From: Vicia villosa | Taxonomy: Eukaryota > Streptophyta > Magnoliopsida > Fabales > Fabaceae | Reading direction: 5' to 3' | Length of the DNA: 64,000 nt | NCBI RefSeq assembly: GCF_029867415.1 | Contig: NC_081184.1 | Span: forward strand, 73,342,616 to 73,406,615 | Shown: positions 1 through 12,074 of the stretch, one piece after another | How positions within the stretch are numbered: position 1 is the first letter of the stretch | How the letters are laid out: every line of letters begins with the position of its first letter | Position numbers and translations under genes: made by a program | Notes under the pieces: generated by a model | Database searches by the model: none | What the model was told of the DNA's origin: nothing | What the model saw: only the letters and a program-made list of their open reading frames with translations

Positions 1-1243
1 TTAATAAATGTTTTACCTTTCACCTTTTTGTTGTATGCTCTCGACACCCTTTCTTTTTGTCTTTTTATCATTTCCAACGCTCGAAGCCTGTCTTCGTCTA
101 GATCAACTAACTCATTCATCATCATTTCCCAATATACATTTGGAGGAATTTCTGCTTGTCTCTGAATCCGGACTGATTGCAAGTATATTTCGACTGGGAG
201 TACTGCATCGTGTCTGAACGTCAACTGGAAAGGTGTAGTATTGGTAGCTTCTTTTGGTGATGTTCGACAAGCCCAAAGTGCCTGGTCCAAGGTTTTATGC
301 CAATTTTTAGGTTTATTCCCTACATGTTTCTTTATCAGACCGATTATCACTTTATTGGCTGCTTCGACTTGTCCGTTTGCTTGAGCATAATAAGGTGTAG
401 AAGTAAATAACTTGAACCCCATTTCTTTCGCAAATTATTGCATCTTTCGACCAGTAAACACTGAACCCTGGTCTGTAGTTATACTTTCTGGGATTCCAAA
501 CCTATACAAAATGTGCCTTTGAATAAACTCAATCACAGCTTCTTGATCCACATTGGCTAGTGGTATCGCTTCGACCCATTTTGTGAAGTAGTCTATTCCT
601 ACTAAAATATATTTTTAACCTTTGGAAGATGTGGGACGTATTTCTCCAATTAAGTCTAATGCCCAACCTCTAAAAGGCCATGGTTTTATTATTGAACTTA
701 ATTCATTTGCAGGCGCATGTTGAATACTTGCGTGCTCTTGACATTCCTGACAACCTTTTGCGAACTCTATGCAATCTTTTAACATAGCGGGCCAATACAT
801 TCCATAATGGAACAAGAGCCATTTCATTTTGTGCCCCGCTTGGTGAGCACCACATGCTCCACTGTGCACATTCGAGAGTGCCAAGTATGCTTCAGCCTCG
901 CCCAGACATTTTAGTAAAACTCCCTCAGGGGTTTTCTTAAACAATTCATTTCCCATCAAGAAGTATGATAAGGCTCTATACTTCACCTTTCTATCTGTAT
1001 CTATTGAAGGATCTCTCAAGTAGTTTACAATTGGACTCTTCCAATCTGTATCTGCTAAGGAGTCTATATTTAAGACTTCAAATTCTTCTTCGTTGGCAAA
1101 GCCTAACTGTGAGTTCTCCAGATCACTTGGAGATAACTTTGTGGCCATTGCTTTGCCTCTTACTTCGATCAATTCTTCCAATTTTTCTTTTGATACTTTG
1201 TATCTTGAGGCTAACTGCCAAATAATTTTCTTCTTGATTATTC
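1..1243 (-). pseudogene. Tat integrase, broken (remnant A)
   Basis: This integrase would insert element cDNA into host DNA. Minus-strand translation shows an N-terminal H2C2 zinc-binding region (about 700-870, ending KGCQECQEH), then a DDE core: first Asp in ALDLIG (about 650-665), second Asp in TTDQG (about 465-480), Glu in QVEAANK (about 351-375). The C-terminal part continues to position 1 and leaves the window. Two in-frame TAA stops interrupt it, at 615-617 and 435-437, in the same frame. The upstream RNase H joins through a frameshift near 1250-1280. All three catalytic residues are visible, but no complete protein can be made. The related copy at 24683 is cut off just before the first Asp. 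Confidence 0.85.
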
Positions 1244-1265
1244 ACCCTTGAGACGTGCTTTAGCT

Positions 1266-3446
1266 CTACATATTCGAATTTTTAAGCAGCTTATTTGCTA
1301 TGATAAAGTACATGATCAAATTCTCTTTGATACATTTGTATTCTTTCGTCAGTTGCTTTATCACTAATTCTGAGTCTCCTTTAATTTCGACTCTGGTTGC
1401 CCCCAATTCCAACAAGGCTTCAAGTCCAGCGATCAGTGCTTCGTACTCGGCTTCGTTATTGGAACATAAAGGGCCTTCAATTTTGTACTTGAGCTTTGTT
1501 GGAATTCCATCAGGAGAAATTATGAGAATACCAACGCCACTTCCTTCTTTATGTGTTGAACCATCGAAGTACAACTTCCAAGGATTTAAATCTACATATT
1601 GCTGAGGATTTTCAACCACAGCATGAACCACAATGAAATCTGACACGATTTGTCCTTTCATTGTCTTAAGGGGTTGAAAGATTAAATAGTACTCACTAAG
1701 GGTCAAAGCCCATTTGCCAATTCGACTATGCAATATTGGTTTAGATAGCATGTGTTTAATGACATCAAAATGAGATGAAACGTAAACATCAACTGGCTTT
1801 ATATAATACTTGAGTTTAATACAAGAGAAATATAAACAAAGGCAGAGTTTTTCTACTGCGCTATACCTAGTCTCTGCATCATTGAGTACTCTACTTAAGT
1901 AATAAATGGCTCTTTCGATACCATTTTCATCTTCTTGTGCTAACATGCTACCTATTGTATTATCTGAAGCTGAGATATACAGGCGCATGTGTTTCTTCCC
2001 ATTTCGGGGGGACAATATTGGTGGGTGCATCAGATATTGCTTGATTTTCTCAAAAGCTTCTTGATGTTCAGCATGCCATTCGAACCTTCCTTGCTTCAGC
2101 CGAAGTAAGGGGGAAAAAGCTTGCGTGCGTCCACTCAAATTAGAGATAAATCTTCTTAAGAAGTTTATCTTTCCCAATAAGGATTGAAATTCTTTCTTCG
2201 TAGACGGAGGCTTTGTTTCCATAATAGCCTTCGTTTTATTCTGATTAATTTCTATTCCCTTTTTGTGGACTACGAAGCCTAGGAAATCTCCAGCCTGCAC
2301 AAAGAAAGCACATTTAAGGGGATTCATCTTCAATCCATGTTTTCTCATTCTTTCGAAAGATTGGCTTAGATGGTCAAGATGACTGCAATCTGAAACAGAT
2401 TTTATAACAATGTCATCTATGTACACTTGCATGAATGTTTCTATAAAGTCATGGAATATAGAATTCATTGCTCTTTGATAAGTTGCCCCAGCGTTTTTTA
2501 GACCAAAGGGCATTACAACCCATTCGTAGGTGCCTATTTCCCCTGGACAACGAAAGGCTGTTTTGGACACATCTTCTTCTGCAATGAAGATTTGATTGTA
2601 CCCAGAATATCCGTCCAACATACTTAGGTATTCGAAGCCTGCGGCTGAATCTACTAGCATTTCTGCCAGAGGCATGGGATATTCATCTTTAGGGGTTGCT
2701 GCATTTAGATCACGAAAATCTATACATACCCTCAATGAACCATTCTTTTTAATAACAGGTACAATGTTAGCAATCCATTCAACATACCTCGTAGTTCTGA
2801 TGAACTTGCAACAGAGAAGTCTTTCGACCTCTGTTTTGATCTTCAAGAGAACCTCTGGTGCGAACCTTCTAGGAGTTTGCTTGATGGGCTTCTTCCCTTC
2901 TTTTATAGGTAGCTTCAGTTCGACCAAATCTCTCCCTAAACCAGGAATCTCATCATAGTCCTAGGCGAAACAATCTTTATTGTCTTTTAGTAACGCAATG
3001 ACCTTTGACTTCAAGGTTGGCTCTAACTTTGCACTGATGTATGTTACCCTCTTTTGATTTTCATCTCCAAGATTTACTTCTTCGAGTGGGTCTTGAGCTA
3101 ACATCTTTATGTTTGACGCCATTGGATCTTTCTCGAATCCCAAGGGCTCTTCATCATATATTGCGTCGAGCCTTTGATTTATTTCTTCGCCTGAAACCTT
3201 CTCGTCTTGAACTGTGTCGTCAGGAGGTTGAGGGATAAAATGTATCCCAGGGCCTGGTGCTTCTACCTCTTTTTGAATTGCTTCGACAGTCATACTTGAT
3301 AATTCGGCTTCGAGAGACGCTTTTCTTTTGTTCTCAGCTATGTAAGCCGAAATCTTTTCGAAGAAAGATGACTCAGGCATAATTACCCTCTTCATCCCAG
3401 CCAGTTGGCCGTATTGCTGGAAATCCTTCAATAGGTTCCATGTCAT
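1266..3446 (-). pseudogene. Tat reverse transcriptase with two RNase H domains (remnant A)
   Basis: This polyprotein segment makes cDNA and removes the RNA template. The 553-residue open stretch at 1266-2927 holds RT, with motifs SLRVCIDFRDLN, MPFGLKNAGATYQRAM and the catalytic VYIDDIV box. A Ty3-type RNase H follows, then a second, archaeal-like RNase H beginning [13 protein letters not shown] and containing NNEAEYEALIAGL. The dual RNase H arrangement is established for Tat/Ogre elements. Upstream in the same frame, 2961-3446 encodes the protease-RT linker (SSFFEKISAYIAENKRK). It is separated from RT by a TAG at 2958-2960 where the sister copy has Trp, a G-to-A change. A one-base loss near 1280 breaks the frame into integrase. 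Confidence 0.9.
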
Positions 3447-4170
3447 CAGGATCGTCCATTATCTCTCTGTTCCACTGAAATCCATTTGGATGTAAGGATA
3501 AATAGTATAAAGCATTCTTATTTGGGGAATATATATCTTCTTCTGCATGGCATGGCCCTATGTTGGCCAAATTCCTGTCGAAACTGGTTTTGTTGACTTG
3601 GTTGACTTCAGCCATGTAGTAACTTTGATCTCCTTCAATGTTCTCCACTATACCATCTTCTCTCCAGATGGTTAGCCTCTGATGCATTGTCGAAGGTACT
3701 ACAGCAACTCCATGGATCCATTCTCTACCTAGCAAGAGGTTATAATTCGCCTTTGCTGGTATCACCATGAACATAGTTGGCCTTGTGACCGAACCGACAG
3801 TTAAATTCACTTGGATAACTCCCAAAGTCTGCCCTATTTTGCCTTCGTAGTTGGACAAAACCATGTTATGTGGCCTTATATCAGTGTCGAACATACCAAT
3901 CCTTTTCAGCATATATTGGGGTATTAGATTCACTGCTGCCCCTCCATCCACTAGGACTTTGTTAATGCCAACATTTTCAATCTTGGCCCTCGGTAAAGTG
4001 GTTTCAGATGGTTTCTCATGCCTTGGTCAGGTATTTCGAAGAAGGCATTCTGTTCTTCGACAACCCCGTTGTTTAGCACATAATAACACATAGGTCTGTG
4101 TTTCGCCATCTCTTCTGCATCAGCTTCCTCGCACTCTTCAGCTTCTGTTTCTTGGTTAAACTCGTGGGAA
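3373..4170 (-). pseudogene. Tat retroviral-type aspartic protease region (remnant A)
   Basis: This aspartic protease would cut the Gag-Pol polyprotein. The active-site stretch is MDGGAAVNLIPQYML (near 3950), that is DGG in place of the usual DTG/DSG, followed by the flap-side segment and NLLLGREWIHG. Here 3373-3951 is one open frame. The preceding segment 3951-4170, with HEFNQETEAEECEEAD, is in another frame, and the following linker frame is offset again, so at least two indels flank the domain. Unlike the copy at 27.5 kb, this one keeps the whole protease core, which makes it the useful reference for the deletion there. N-terminal to about 4170 the similarity to the sister copy ends. Confidence 0.8.
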
Positions 4171-5521
4171 AAATTGGATTTCCCATGGAAGGTACAAGCA
4201 TGCTTGGAGTTGTTAGACACTTTAAACATGTTGTGTCTGAGCTTTATGGTTGCTTGTGATCAGATTAAAACAAGTTGGGAGCTCAGTGCATTGACTTTGT
4301 GCATAAAGCTTACTTTTCAAGAATGGAAGTCTTAGCTTTTGTACACAAATAGAATGAAACTTGGACAATGCATAAAACACTTGGTCCATAGCTCAAAATA
4401 GAGTGTAATCTTCTGATTATGGCCTCTTAAACAAGTTAGAGGAGCTGTACTTTGAAGATTCCCACAGATTTGAAGCAAATGTCAAACTTCTTCTTTATGT
4501 TCTTCATGGAAATGGCTTGAATTCAAGTGTTATGGAGCCATATTGACAAAATCATATCTCCTAGCTCAATCCATGGATTTTCATGCTATTTGTCTCTTTG
4601 TAAAGCCCTTGCTACATTCTTCAATTCACTTGTTAAAAGTTTCCTAAAACTCCTTTGGGATCATGGAGAAAAAAAGGCTTGAAGTTAAGAAAAAACTAGG
4701 TGAAAACACTTAGAATTTTTCGACGTCTTTTAGACATAAACCTTTTTAATCCAAAATCTCTCAAAATAATCACTTTTAGCCAAAAGTTGCATTGTGATAA
4801 GTTGTTTGTTTTGTCAAGATCTACAACTTTCATGTTTGGAGATTTTTGAGTTTGTAGGCAAAATTTGAAGTTCCCAAAATTAGTTCAAAATTCACTTAAA
4901 ACCCTAATTTTGTTGACTTTTTTATTCTTGATTAATTATTTGAATTTTCTTTTATCAAATGTCTTTAATATCCATATGATGATGATTTGGATCCTTAAAA
5001 GTTCATAGTTGACCATTTTCCTCAAAAGTCAAAGGTTGACTTGCACATTTGACTTTTTCCAAATGAACGACAATTTTGTGATTTCCAAATGAATCAAGCT
5101 CTCCTCTTAAAATGAATGATATGGATGGATTATAATTTTGATTTTGATGCCCTTTAATCATGGTTTGAGTCTTGGGTCCATGTCCTGATTAAAAGTCAAC
5201 CCTCTAGTGGAATTAGGTCAAAAACCCTAATTGGAGCTTTTGATGAACTTGAAGGTGATTGATCATGCATTGAACCATAATTGAACTTGGATATTGATTA
5301 GATAATCCTTTGAATAATTATAATAATGTTGAATTCCTTGTGGGACTCAAAAACCAAATTTGCCCAGCCTCCTCTTGATCAGTCTCCTGTCTTGGGACAC
5401 AAGCAACAAACAACAATTTTTTTGTATTTTTTGTTAGCAAATGATGAATGCATGATGATTATGATGATAATGATGATCCTAATATAATGGTATCTCAGTG
5501 GTCAAAAATTGGGGTACAACA
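4171..5521 (-). mobile_element. Truncated Ogre-type LTR (first subfamily)
   Basis: The right end, read on the minus strand, begins TGTTGTACCCCAATTTTTGA, very close to the LTR terminus at 20486. The body shares segments such as CAACTTTCATGTT, GTTTGTAGG and AAAACCCTAAT with 18.8-20.5 kb. The low-numbered end is missing: it joins remnant A near 4170. It is bounded on the right by the copia remnant, which suggests insertion into that copia element followed by deletion of everything but this LTR end. No coding sequence. Confidence 0.75.
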
Positions 5522-5529
5522 ATCAACAA

Positions 5530-6480
5530 TCACAAACTCGTAATAATTTACCTTTTGAAAATTTAATCTTTGGAAGACAAATCACTAGATTCTTGGATGC
5601 TATTCTATTGATTAAGTTGGATTAAGTTGAAATGCACGTGACTTAAGTACCTATGCCATAACCAAGAATGTTCACCCTTGGCGACTAAGCACTTATTTCC
5701 ATGCATTGACACATCATCCAGATCAAGCATATAGACATTATATATCCTAGAACCGTTAAACATAAGGTCCTTACTTGCCTTATGCTCAATTAAACAACTT
5801 ACGGTATCAAAAACCATGAAGTACCATTTGTCGCATGATTTACCAATGTTAAATAGGTTGTGTTTAAATCCTTTAACTAAAAGCACATTTTCAATGGTGA
5901 TCGCGGAGGGATTTCCAACAATACCTTTACCTAAAATGTCACATCTTGTGTTGTCCCCATACGTGAGGTGACCGCTTTCTTTCTCATCAAACTTGATGAA
6001 TATAAAAGCATCTTCTGTCATGTGTCTTGAACATCACTATCTAGGAACTATAACCTTTTCGCGGAGATAAGACCCTCCTATAGAAAATTAAATAGCCAAT
6101 TTAGGTGCCCTACTAGTGGGTCCTTTAGGGTTAGTTGAGGTACACTTAGATATCCATCACATCTTACCATTAGGAACCTGGACATTCCTAATATGACAAA
6201 GAGGCCTAATGTGACCCTTATCACTACAATAATGACAAACAACTTTAGATGAAATGCTTTTTCAATTCTCCTAGCGACATGGGGGTTTTTCTTAAAAACG
6301 GTCTCGCGATCACTAGAAGAGCTAAAACTAGTAACATATAGTGGAATAACATGAGTTAGTTGTCCTTTGAGAGTTTCAATTTCAAGTTTTAATGTTGGAC
6401 AAGTAACACACTCAACTTTTTCTATCTTTTCAACTAAAGTGTCATATATATTAAAACGCTCATTAAAAAGATAATAAACG
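5530..6480 (-). pseudogene. Ty1/copia gag-protease-GAG_pre-integrase remnant
   Basis: Minus-strand translation shows a CCHC zinc knuckle (VCHYCSDKGHIRPLC, about 6188-6240) from the end of copia gag. A 138-residue open stretch (5605-6021) follows with the end of protease and the GAG_pre-integrase region, including ENVLLVKGFKHNLFNIGK and WLWHRYLSHVHFNLI. That order (zinc knuckle, protease, HxxLxH-type zinc region before integrase) is the copia arrangement. Several stops separate the pieces. The 5' gag part to about 6480 reads only as fragments (VECVTCPTLKLEIETLKGQL). Integrase and RT are absent because the Ogre LTR fragment starts at 5521. Confidence 0.75.
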
Positions 6481-6989
6481 AAAGGGATAAGACAAAAAAC
6501 AAAATAACCATATTGGGGGTGCTCCCCTTGAATGTATTATATCTTCAGCCTTCTACTTGAAGGACAATTGATTGTTAAGATACAATTCAAACCTATTTTG
6601 ATATCATTTTTTGTGGCCCATCAGTGACATATCTCGTAAAGAGGACACCACCAACTCGCCAGATCAAGCTAAAGATCTCCATGCCATCTAACGTAACTAG
6701 AAATGTCTCACCATCATTTCAAAGTCTCTGATTGGCTAAAAACATGCCTTTTATATCAAAGGAGTGAGTCATTGCATGTTGGATGGGAATAAAGGCCAAA
6801 CTCTAATTGATCGGATCTACAACATAGGCTTCGTATAACCGTCCAAAGAGCTTGGTTATGGGAAGATGGATTCACATATCACAAATGATAAAAGACATCT
6901 GCCTTCACATATCGCAACTACGGATTCTACCATTGTACCCATTACGAGTACAACAAACATTAAAAAGAAGACAACAAAAAAAATATGGA
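6481..6989. other. Non-coding stretch, no recognised feature
   Basis: No open frame with a recognisable domain, no terminal repeats and no clear tandem repeats were seen. It lies between the copia and LINE remnants and may be a decayed part of either one. Confidence 0.4.
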
Positions 6990-7470
6990 TAAAATTAAAT
7001 ACCAAGTTAAGAAAAATCACCCCACGCCACGCACCTATGACGCTAATAGAGAAGACTCCTAGAGAGAAGACTAAATAAAGGCTCTCAAGACGAGAGTTTG
7101 TTCCAAATGATAGATCAAAATACTTGAATGAAAGAGTCTCATAAATATAGTGAAAGAAATCTAAAAATAAATTAGATCAACGTTAACACTGACATGACTA
7201 CTCTTAGTGAAATTAACACGAAAATCATAGTCAAGCTCGAAATCCTTTGGAAAAGCTTCAGTAAACTAGAAGTTTCCAACTAAATGTTCTATCAAGATAA
7301 ATTATGCATACTAGAGATGAAAAGATCATCAAATTTTAAGATCTCACTCTAAAACCAGAAAATAGCTCCAAGTTGAACTGCATTTACCTAATCAACAACC
7401 TATTGAGATCTTCCACCACAAGTTGAAAGAAAAATAGAGCTAAGGAGTACCCTTGCTTCGATGCAATTGA
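6990..7470 (-). pseudogene. LINE (L1-type) reverse transcriptase remnant
   Basis: Minus-strand pieces in shifting frames match the conserved order of plant L1 RT. First comes a decayed block reading KQGYSLALFFFQLVVEDLN (about 7390-7460), corresponding to the RQGDPLSP-type motif. Next is LELFSGFRV, then a stretch ending FRVNFTKSSHVSVNV, and then DLSFGTNSRLES near 7085-7120, corresponding to the YLGLP...N-R-S motif. The FADD catalytic box itself is not readable. Frames change several times and stops are frequent, so this is an old, dead fragment. Its ends are uncertain. Confidence 0.6.
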
Positions 7471-8364
7471 GCCATTATAAATAAATAAGGAGAGAAGAGT
7501 TTGGCGCTTATTTTTAACCGATAAAATTTAAATATTAATTTCTACGATTACATTAGGAGGGTGTCTAGTTTAAAAAATAAATAAATTATCAAGTAACTAA
7601 AAGAAATTGAGACTAAATCATTCCGGTTTTTTGTCTTCCTTTTGGACAACTTTAAATCATGATTGATCAATTTGTAAGTGATATGTTTTTATATACTCCA
7701 TAAGTATAACATGGCAAATGGATGAGATGACAAAAAGGACATGATGATGAAATGAATGACTCTTAATAAGCCAATGTGGATATTTTACCGGTTGAAACCA
7801 AATTGAAACTATACACATGATTTGACTAATAATTGATGGTGTATTGGAATCATTCAAATTTCTACAGAAAAAGTCAGTTTATGAAAATGAAATAACGAAA
7901 ATGTCTTTGTTAGGCATTAGATTTTTCTTGCAAGATGTTCGATTGTTGAGCAATAATTATGCCTATTGAGCAATAATTCAAGAGGACAAGACAAAACTGA
8001 ACTTATTATTCTTAGTCCAATAGATGGATTAAAATGCATTCCTAATTATTCAACCGATTACACGAAGAACTGGACTGTGTTTCTCATTTGTTGAAAGTGG
8101 TTTTTTTACTAACTATGAATTATACTAAATAAACCACAAATAAGTGTTTAACAAATGTAATTACATGGTTTATAACTTATAAGTTCATATCACAATTTAA
8201 ACTTTTTTCGTAATGATATTTTTTTCACGAGTTTATAGCTTATTTTATTAGTTTATAACTTATTTTTTAAATGTTATTTTAAATAGCATTTTACATTATA
8301 CCTTATATCTTATATTTTTTCTTTCTTTTTTATTTTTATTATTTTAACAAAAATTCACTCTTAT
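7471..8364. other. AT-rich flank, target of the Tat insertion
   Basis: AT-rich DNA without a supported gene. From about 8130 it consists of TTTATAACTTATAAGTT-like inverted words. Similar ones reappear at 37320-37560 beyond the two insertions, so this may be one AT-rich MITE-like repeat split by them. Clear terminal repeats were not established. Confidence 0.35.
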
Positions 8365-8369
8365 CTTTT
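8365..8369. repeat. Target site duplication CTTTT, left copy
   Basis: CTTTT directly precedes the TG of the LTR at 8370 and recurs at 32228-32232 directly after the CA of the matching LTR. It shows that the 23.9-kb interval is one original insertion plus later nested DNA. Confidence 0.85.
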
Positions 8370-9322
8370 TGTTTACGGTGATTTCCGGTAAACAACCGCT
8401 AGTCTTCCAAACTATAATAAATATGATTTGGTTACTCGCAGGATCGACTAGATTGATCCTAGGACATAGTCAAAAAAGGTTGTTATTGATGATAGTTCGA
8501 ATTATGTCTATGGTTGACTTGTTCTCGAAATAAGAAGTACTTAATCAAAGAAATAAAGATTAGCAATCACCTTGTTATACACGTAAATATAACATAAGCG
8601 AAGAGTAAGACAAAGATAAAATATAAGACAAAACTGTAAAGTGCAAGAATCTTAAAGTGTAGAAACTTAAATGCTTCGAAACTAAATAGAATGAAAATAA
8701 AGAGAGCAGGAATGTAAATGACAGAAAGTAAACGAAATGCAGTAATATCAAAAGATACTTGAATAAAGAAAGATACAAATGTATTTAAAATGAAGGTGGT
8801 GTCATACGTACATTTCTCAGCGAAACTCGTTCTCTAAACACTTGATACTTGAGCAATATGTGAGTGATTTGTACAAAATGAACACACGGAATCCTAATAC
8901 TAAGACCCTTATTTATACTAAATTCGACCCTAACGGTCCTACACTAATCTGATGCCACGTTACTCACGAGAATCCTTGGGATGCCATCTGTCTTTGTGTA
9001 GTTATAAAAACTACTTCGAAATTCAAATCCTCCCGCCTGAATCCTCTTTCGACGCGTGGCAACGTAATCAGAATCGAGAATGCCACGAAAATACGTTAAG
9101 CTTCAGTACTTTACATATTTCGTAAAAACGTCTAAGTCACCAAAGATGATTCCTTTTGAATTTAGCTTCAGTGCTAACTGTCTCCGCTCCAACTTAAACC
9201 ATCATTCTCGAACATGGCCATCAGTAGCCATTTTTGATCTAAAAGATGGTCATCAGTAACCATCTTCCTTCGAATTTCAAACCTTCGAAGGATACTCTTC
9301 CAAACGAAATCTTCAGCTAACA
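8370..9322 (-). repeat. 3' LTR of the Tat element
   Basis: 953 bp, plus-strand ends TGTTTACGG and GCTAACA, nearly identical to 31274-32227. The short hydrophobic open frame near 8575-8778 occurs in both LTRs but has no protein-like features beyond that, so it is not called as a gene. Confidence 0.9.
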
Positions 9323-9640
9323 AATTGCCCCCAATAAATGCCTGTTTCGAAAACAAGAGAAATAGGCATTTCTTGTTATAACGAGATTTCGTTTTACTTA
9401 CTTCTTAGAGTTCCAAGACTATTGACTGATGTCATAATCATTTATGACTCCGTTTCCAAAACGTCTTGTCATTTTCAAAGATGTCTTCTCATAACTTACA
9501 TTCCCACGTTCTGGTCTTACTTCATGATCATTACTCCTATATACTAGGAGTAAAGCTAATAATTATTCGACCGCCGTTGGATTAAATCAACGTTTGCCGC
9601 GTGTCTCTTGGCTTTTACCCAAAAGATTTGAAAGGGTTTC
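9323..9640. other. Internal region between 3' LTR and antisense gene, with polypurine tract
   Basis: Directly beside the LTR, the minus strand reads TTATTGGGGGCAATT, a plausible second-strand primer (polypurine tract). The rest is non-coding and forms the upstream side of the plus-strand PMD gene. Confidence 0.5.
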
Positions 9641-9764
9641 CGTTAAACCTTTAAATACTTGAACTTCTACCTTCATATAACTTTCACTTCTATCTCCTCA
9701 TTCTTTTCACAGAAAAGAACATCTTCGGTTACATTCAAACCCATTTCCCAAATCAAACTTACCC
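9641..9764 (+). promoter_or_regulatory. Putative promoter and leader of the antisense PMD gene
   Basis: A TATA-like TTTAAATA near 9650-9658 sits about 110 bp upstream of the ATG. The leader is C/T-rich with CTTCA-type words common in plant leaders, and the start context is ACCCATGGCG, close to the plant optimum. This suggests that the antisense gene has, or had, its own promoter. It is sequence inspection only. Confidence 0.4.
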
Positions 9765-12050
9765 ATGGCGTCTTCTTCCACTGTTCTAAAACTTCAAAAT
9801 CTTACGCGGACAGGGAATCAAGAACACATACCAAGTCCAAACACTGCAGAGGCGCGCGCCATCTATACTTCTCAGGTAATCATTCCCTTTGAACTTTCTG
9901 GAAAAACTCATGCCTTCATGGGTCCTTTACCAGGAGAAAATAACTCCTCTTTGAATAAATTCCTTCCTGCTTATTACAAGACTAGGCCTTTAGTTAGCAA
10001 GAATAAGATAGACGATGAAGGCCACCCAGTCTCAGCAAACCCTGATAGCCCAAAAGAGACCTCAATTGAAACTCCTTTGGCCTTAGAGAAAATTAGGTTA
10101 AACTATGTAACCAATTTTGTGAAAGTCTTTAGGTCAATCCCTTTAGCAAAGGATCCGGAACTGTATTATGCCTGGCTAACGAAGGTAGAAAAGCAAAAAA
10201 CGCCTTTCTGGAAACAACTAGGGATTTATGATTTAATCCAATTATCCAAAACAGGTTTAGAATATAACCAAACCATGTTAGTAGCGTCAGTTTACTTCTG
10301 GGATGCTTCTCACAATACTTTTCACCTTCCATGCGGGATGGTTACCCCTACCCTCTTCGATGTAGCTGCCATTACAGAGCTTCGACCAACTGGGGAAACC
10401 TTCGACCCTAATTTCATGGATACTGACATCATCAATTTTAACGAAGCAACAGTCAGCTATACTGCCTTCATTCAACAATACCACAACGAAACGGACCCAG
10501 ACGTTTATGACGAAGAACACATAGCGTTTCTAGCACTTTGGCTCTCGAGATGTGTCTTTTGCTCTAGGTCCATACAAGTAGCAAAAAGATATCTTTGCAT
10601 GGCTAACCAGCTAAATGCTGGGATAAAGTTAAACCTAGGCCAGTTAATTCTAGGATTTCTTTATGAGAATCTTGGTGAGGCAACGGACCTCGTTAAGAAC
10701 TACAAAACAGGATCTCTTCTTTTCGCTGGTCCTTTCTGGCTGTTGCAACTATGGCTTAATGCCACTTTCGAGGCTCACCTCCCATATAAAAATGTCGTGG
10801 ATGAAGAAAGTGCAACCATAAAGGATCGAACAGTGGAAGGAACCAGATTGGCTTACCTAACTCCAAAGGAAGAAAGTGGCAAACTTCGTGAAACCTTCCT
10901 GGCATTCATAATGATGTTCGCTGAACGTCATCAATTTACTCCTTCGATGGCTCCATTCGTACAACGTAAGGTGGGTCCCGAATGGTTTACTCGAGAATTT
11001 CCAGCCACTTCTCCTGATCAACAAGTTGAATCTATGGCCATCTGGGAAGCTTTCCTCACCCCAAAGTTGTTCTATCACCGACTTCGATCTCCAAAAAGTC
11101 ATTGTTGTCTCCTCTGCTATCAACCAAATCTGGTTTCAAGACAATTTGGGCTGGTTCAACTCAAACCGAAGTGTTTGTATGACAAAAGGAATCACACGTG
11201 TCTACACACTTCGCATCTGACAGAAGATAAATATGAATAAAAAATCTCCCGATATGTTGGCATCACCACTTTGTCTCCCGTTTCCTTCGAGCCTGCTTTT
11301 TATTCTACCATAGATTTTAATCAATGGTGGACAAAATATTATTCTACGCAAATCTTCGATGCTGAAAACCTTACTCGGGAACTAACTGCAGCTTTTGCTG
11401 ATGTGCAGGAGAATTTCCAGAAAGGTACTTCGACTCATATTAAAGAAATTCAAGCATTTCAAAAGTTCTTTGAAACTATCTATAGGCCTGATGACCTTAG
11501 TCGGACCGTTCGCGAGGCTGCGGTTACTTTACGTGAAAAGTTTTCTACTAAATTGGATAAGTTGAAATTGCCTACGTCTGTTGGACCTGAACTACGTTAC
11601 CAAGTGGCTTTTGAACTTCATCCTCCAAAATTTCCTCCACTACCTAGTGCTGATTTCGGTGTGGCTTTAAGCCCTCCTTTTCCAGACTGGTTTGTGTGTG
11701 GGAATCCTATGAAAATTCTTCAGGAACAAACTAAAAAACGCGCTGAACGAGTGGTCCCGACTAAGCACACCTTGGAAACTTTCAAAGGACATCTTCATAT
11801 AGATATTGAGCATGTTCGCGTTTTGACTCCAATGCCTGAAGGTTGGGGTTTAGACAATCCTTCGACTAATTCCTCCTTTTCCATTGAAATACTGATTTAT
11901 ATTTTGTTCACAGCTGTTGCCCGAAAGAGACAAATCAAGGAAGCCCCTGTACAAAAGGGTTCTGGAACTTCGAGGAATACCAGGGCGAGTGGGAGTGATT
12001 CTGTCACCACTGGCAAGAAACCTACGGTACATGGATACCTTATATTTTAG
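9765..12050 (+). pseudogene. Antisense plant-mobile-domain (PMD) gene, main part
   Basis: The protein resembles the plant mobile domain family (PMD, formerly 'aminotransferase-like'), found in MAIN/MAIL host proteins and in transposable elements. Residues 1-491 run open from ATG 9765. PMD-like blocks include LTRPTGE-type ITELRPTGETFDP, LALWLSRCVFC, and a segment around GPFWLLQLWLNATFEAHL. YQPNLVSRQFGLVQLKP follows. A TAA at 11238-11240 interrupts the frame; the same frame then continues to 12050 (FNQWWTKYYSTQIFDAENL). A possible intron ends at the acceptor TTGTTCACAG near 11904-11913. The Ogre insertion separates the C-terminal part (20495-20920). It lies antisense to gag-pol beside the 3' LTR, a position where extra ORFs are known in Tat elements. 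Its role in the element is unknown. Confidence 0.75.
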
Positions 12051-12074
12051 CTTGTAAAATTTAATGAATGTCAC

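Larger units (their letters stand above)
1..4170 (-). mobile_element. Ty3/gypsy Tat-lineage retrotransposon remnant A (protease to integrase)
   Basis: Read on the minus strand, the order is protease, linker, reverse transcriptase, RNase H, a second archaeal-type RNase H, and integrase. Integrase downstream of RT marks Ty3/gypsy; the extra RNase H marks the Tat lineage. The copy is the same family as the element at 8370-32227, since pol proteins align almost residue for residue. It runs off the window at position 1 inside the integrase C-terminal region. It is cut near 4170 by an Ogre-type LTR fragment, so gag and the 5' LTR are missing. Several frameshifts and in-frame stops show it is dead. 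Confidence 0.9.

Noticed and set aside
8575..8778. 67-residue hydrophobic frame conserved at 31479-31682
   Set aside because: Conserved because it lies in both LTRs of one element; composition follows AT-rich LTR DNA, and no start context or domain was seen.
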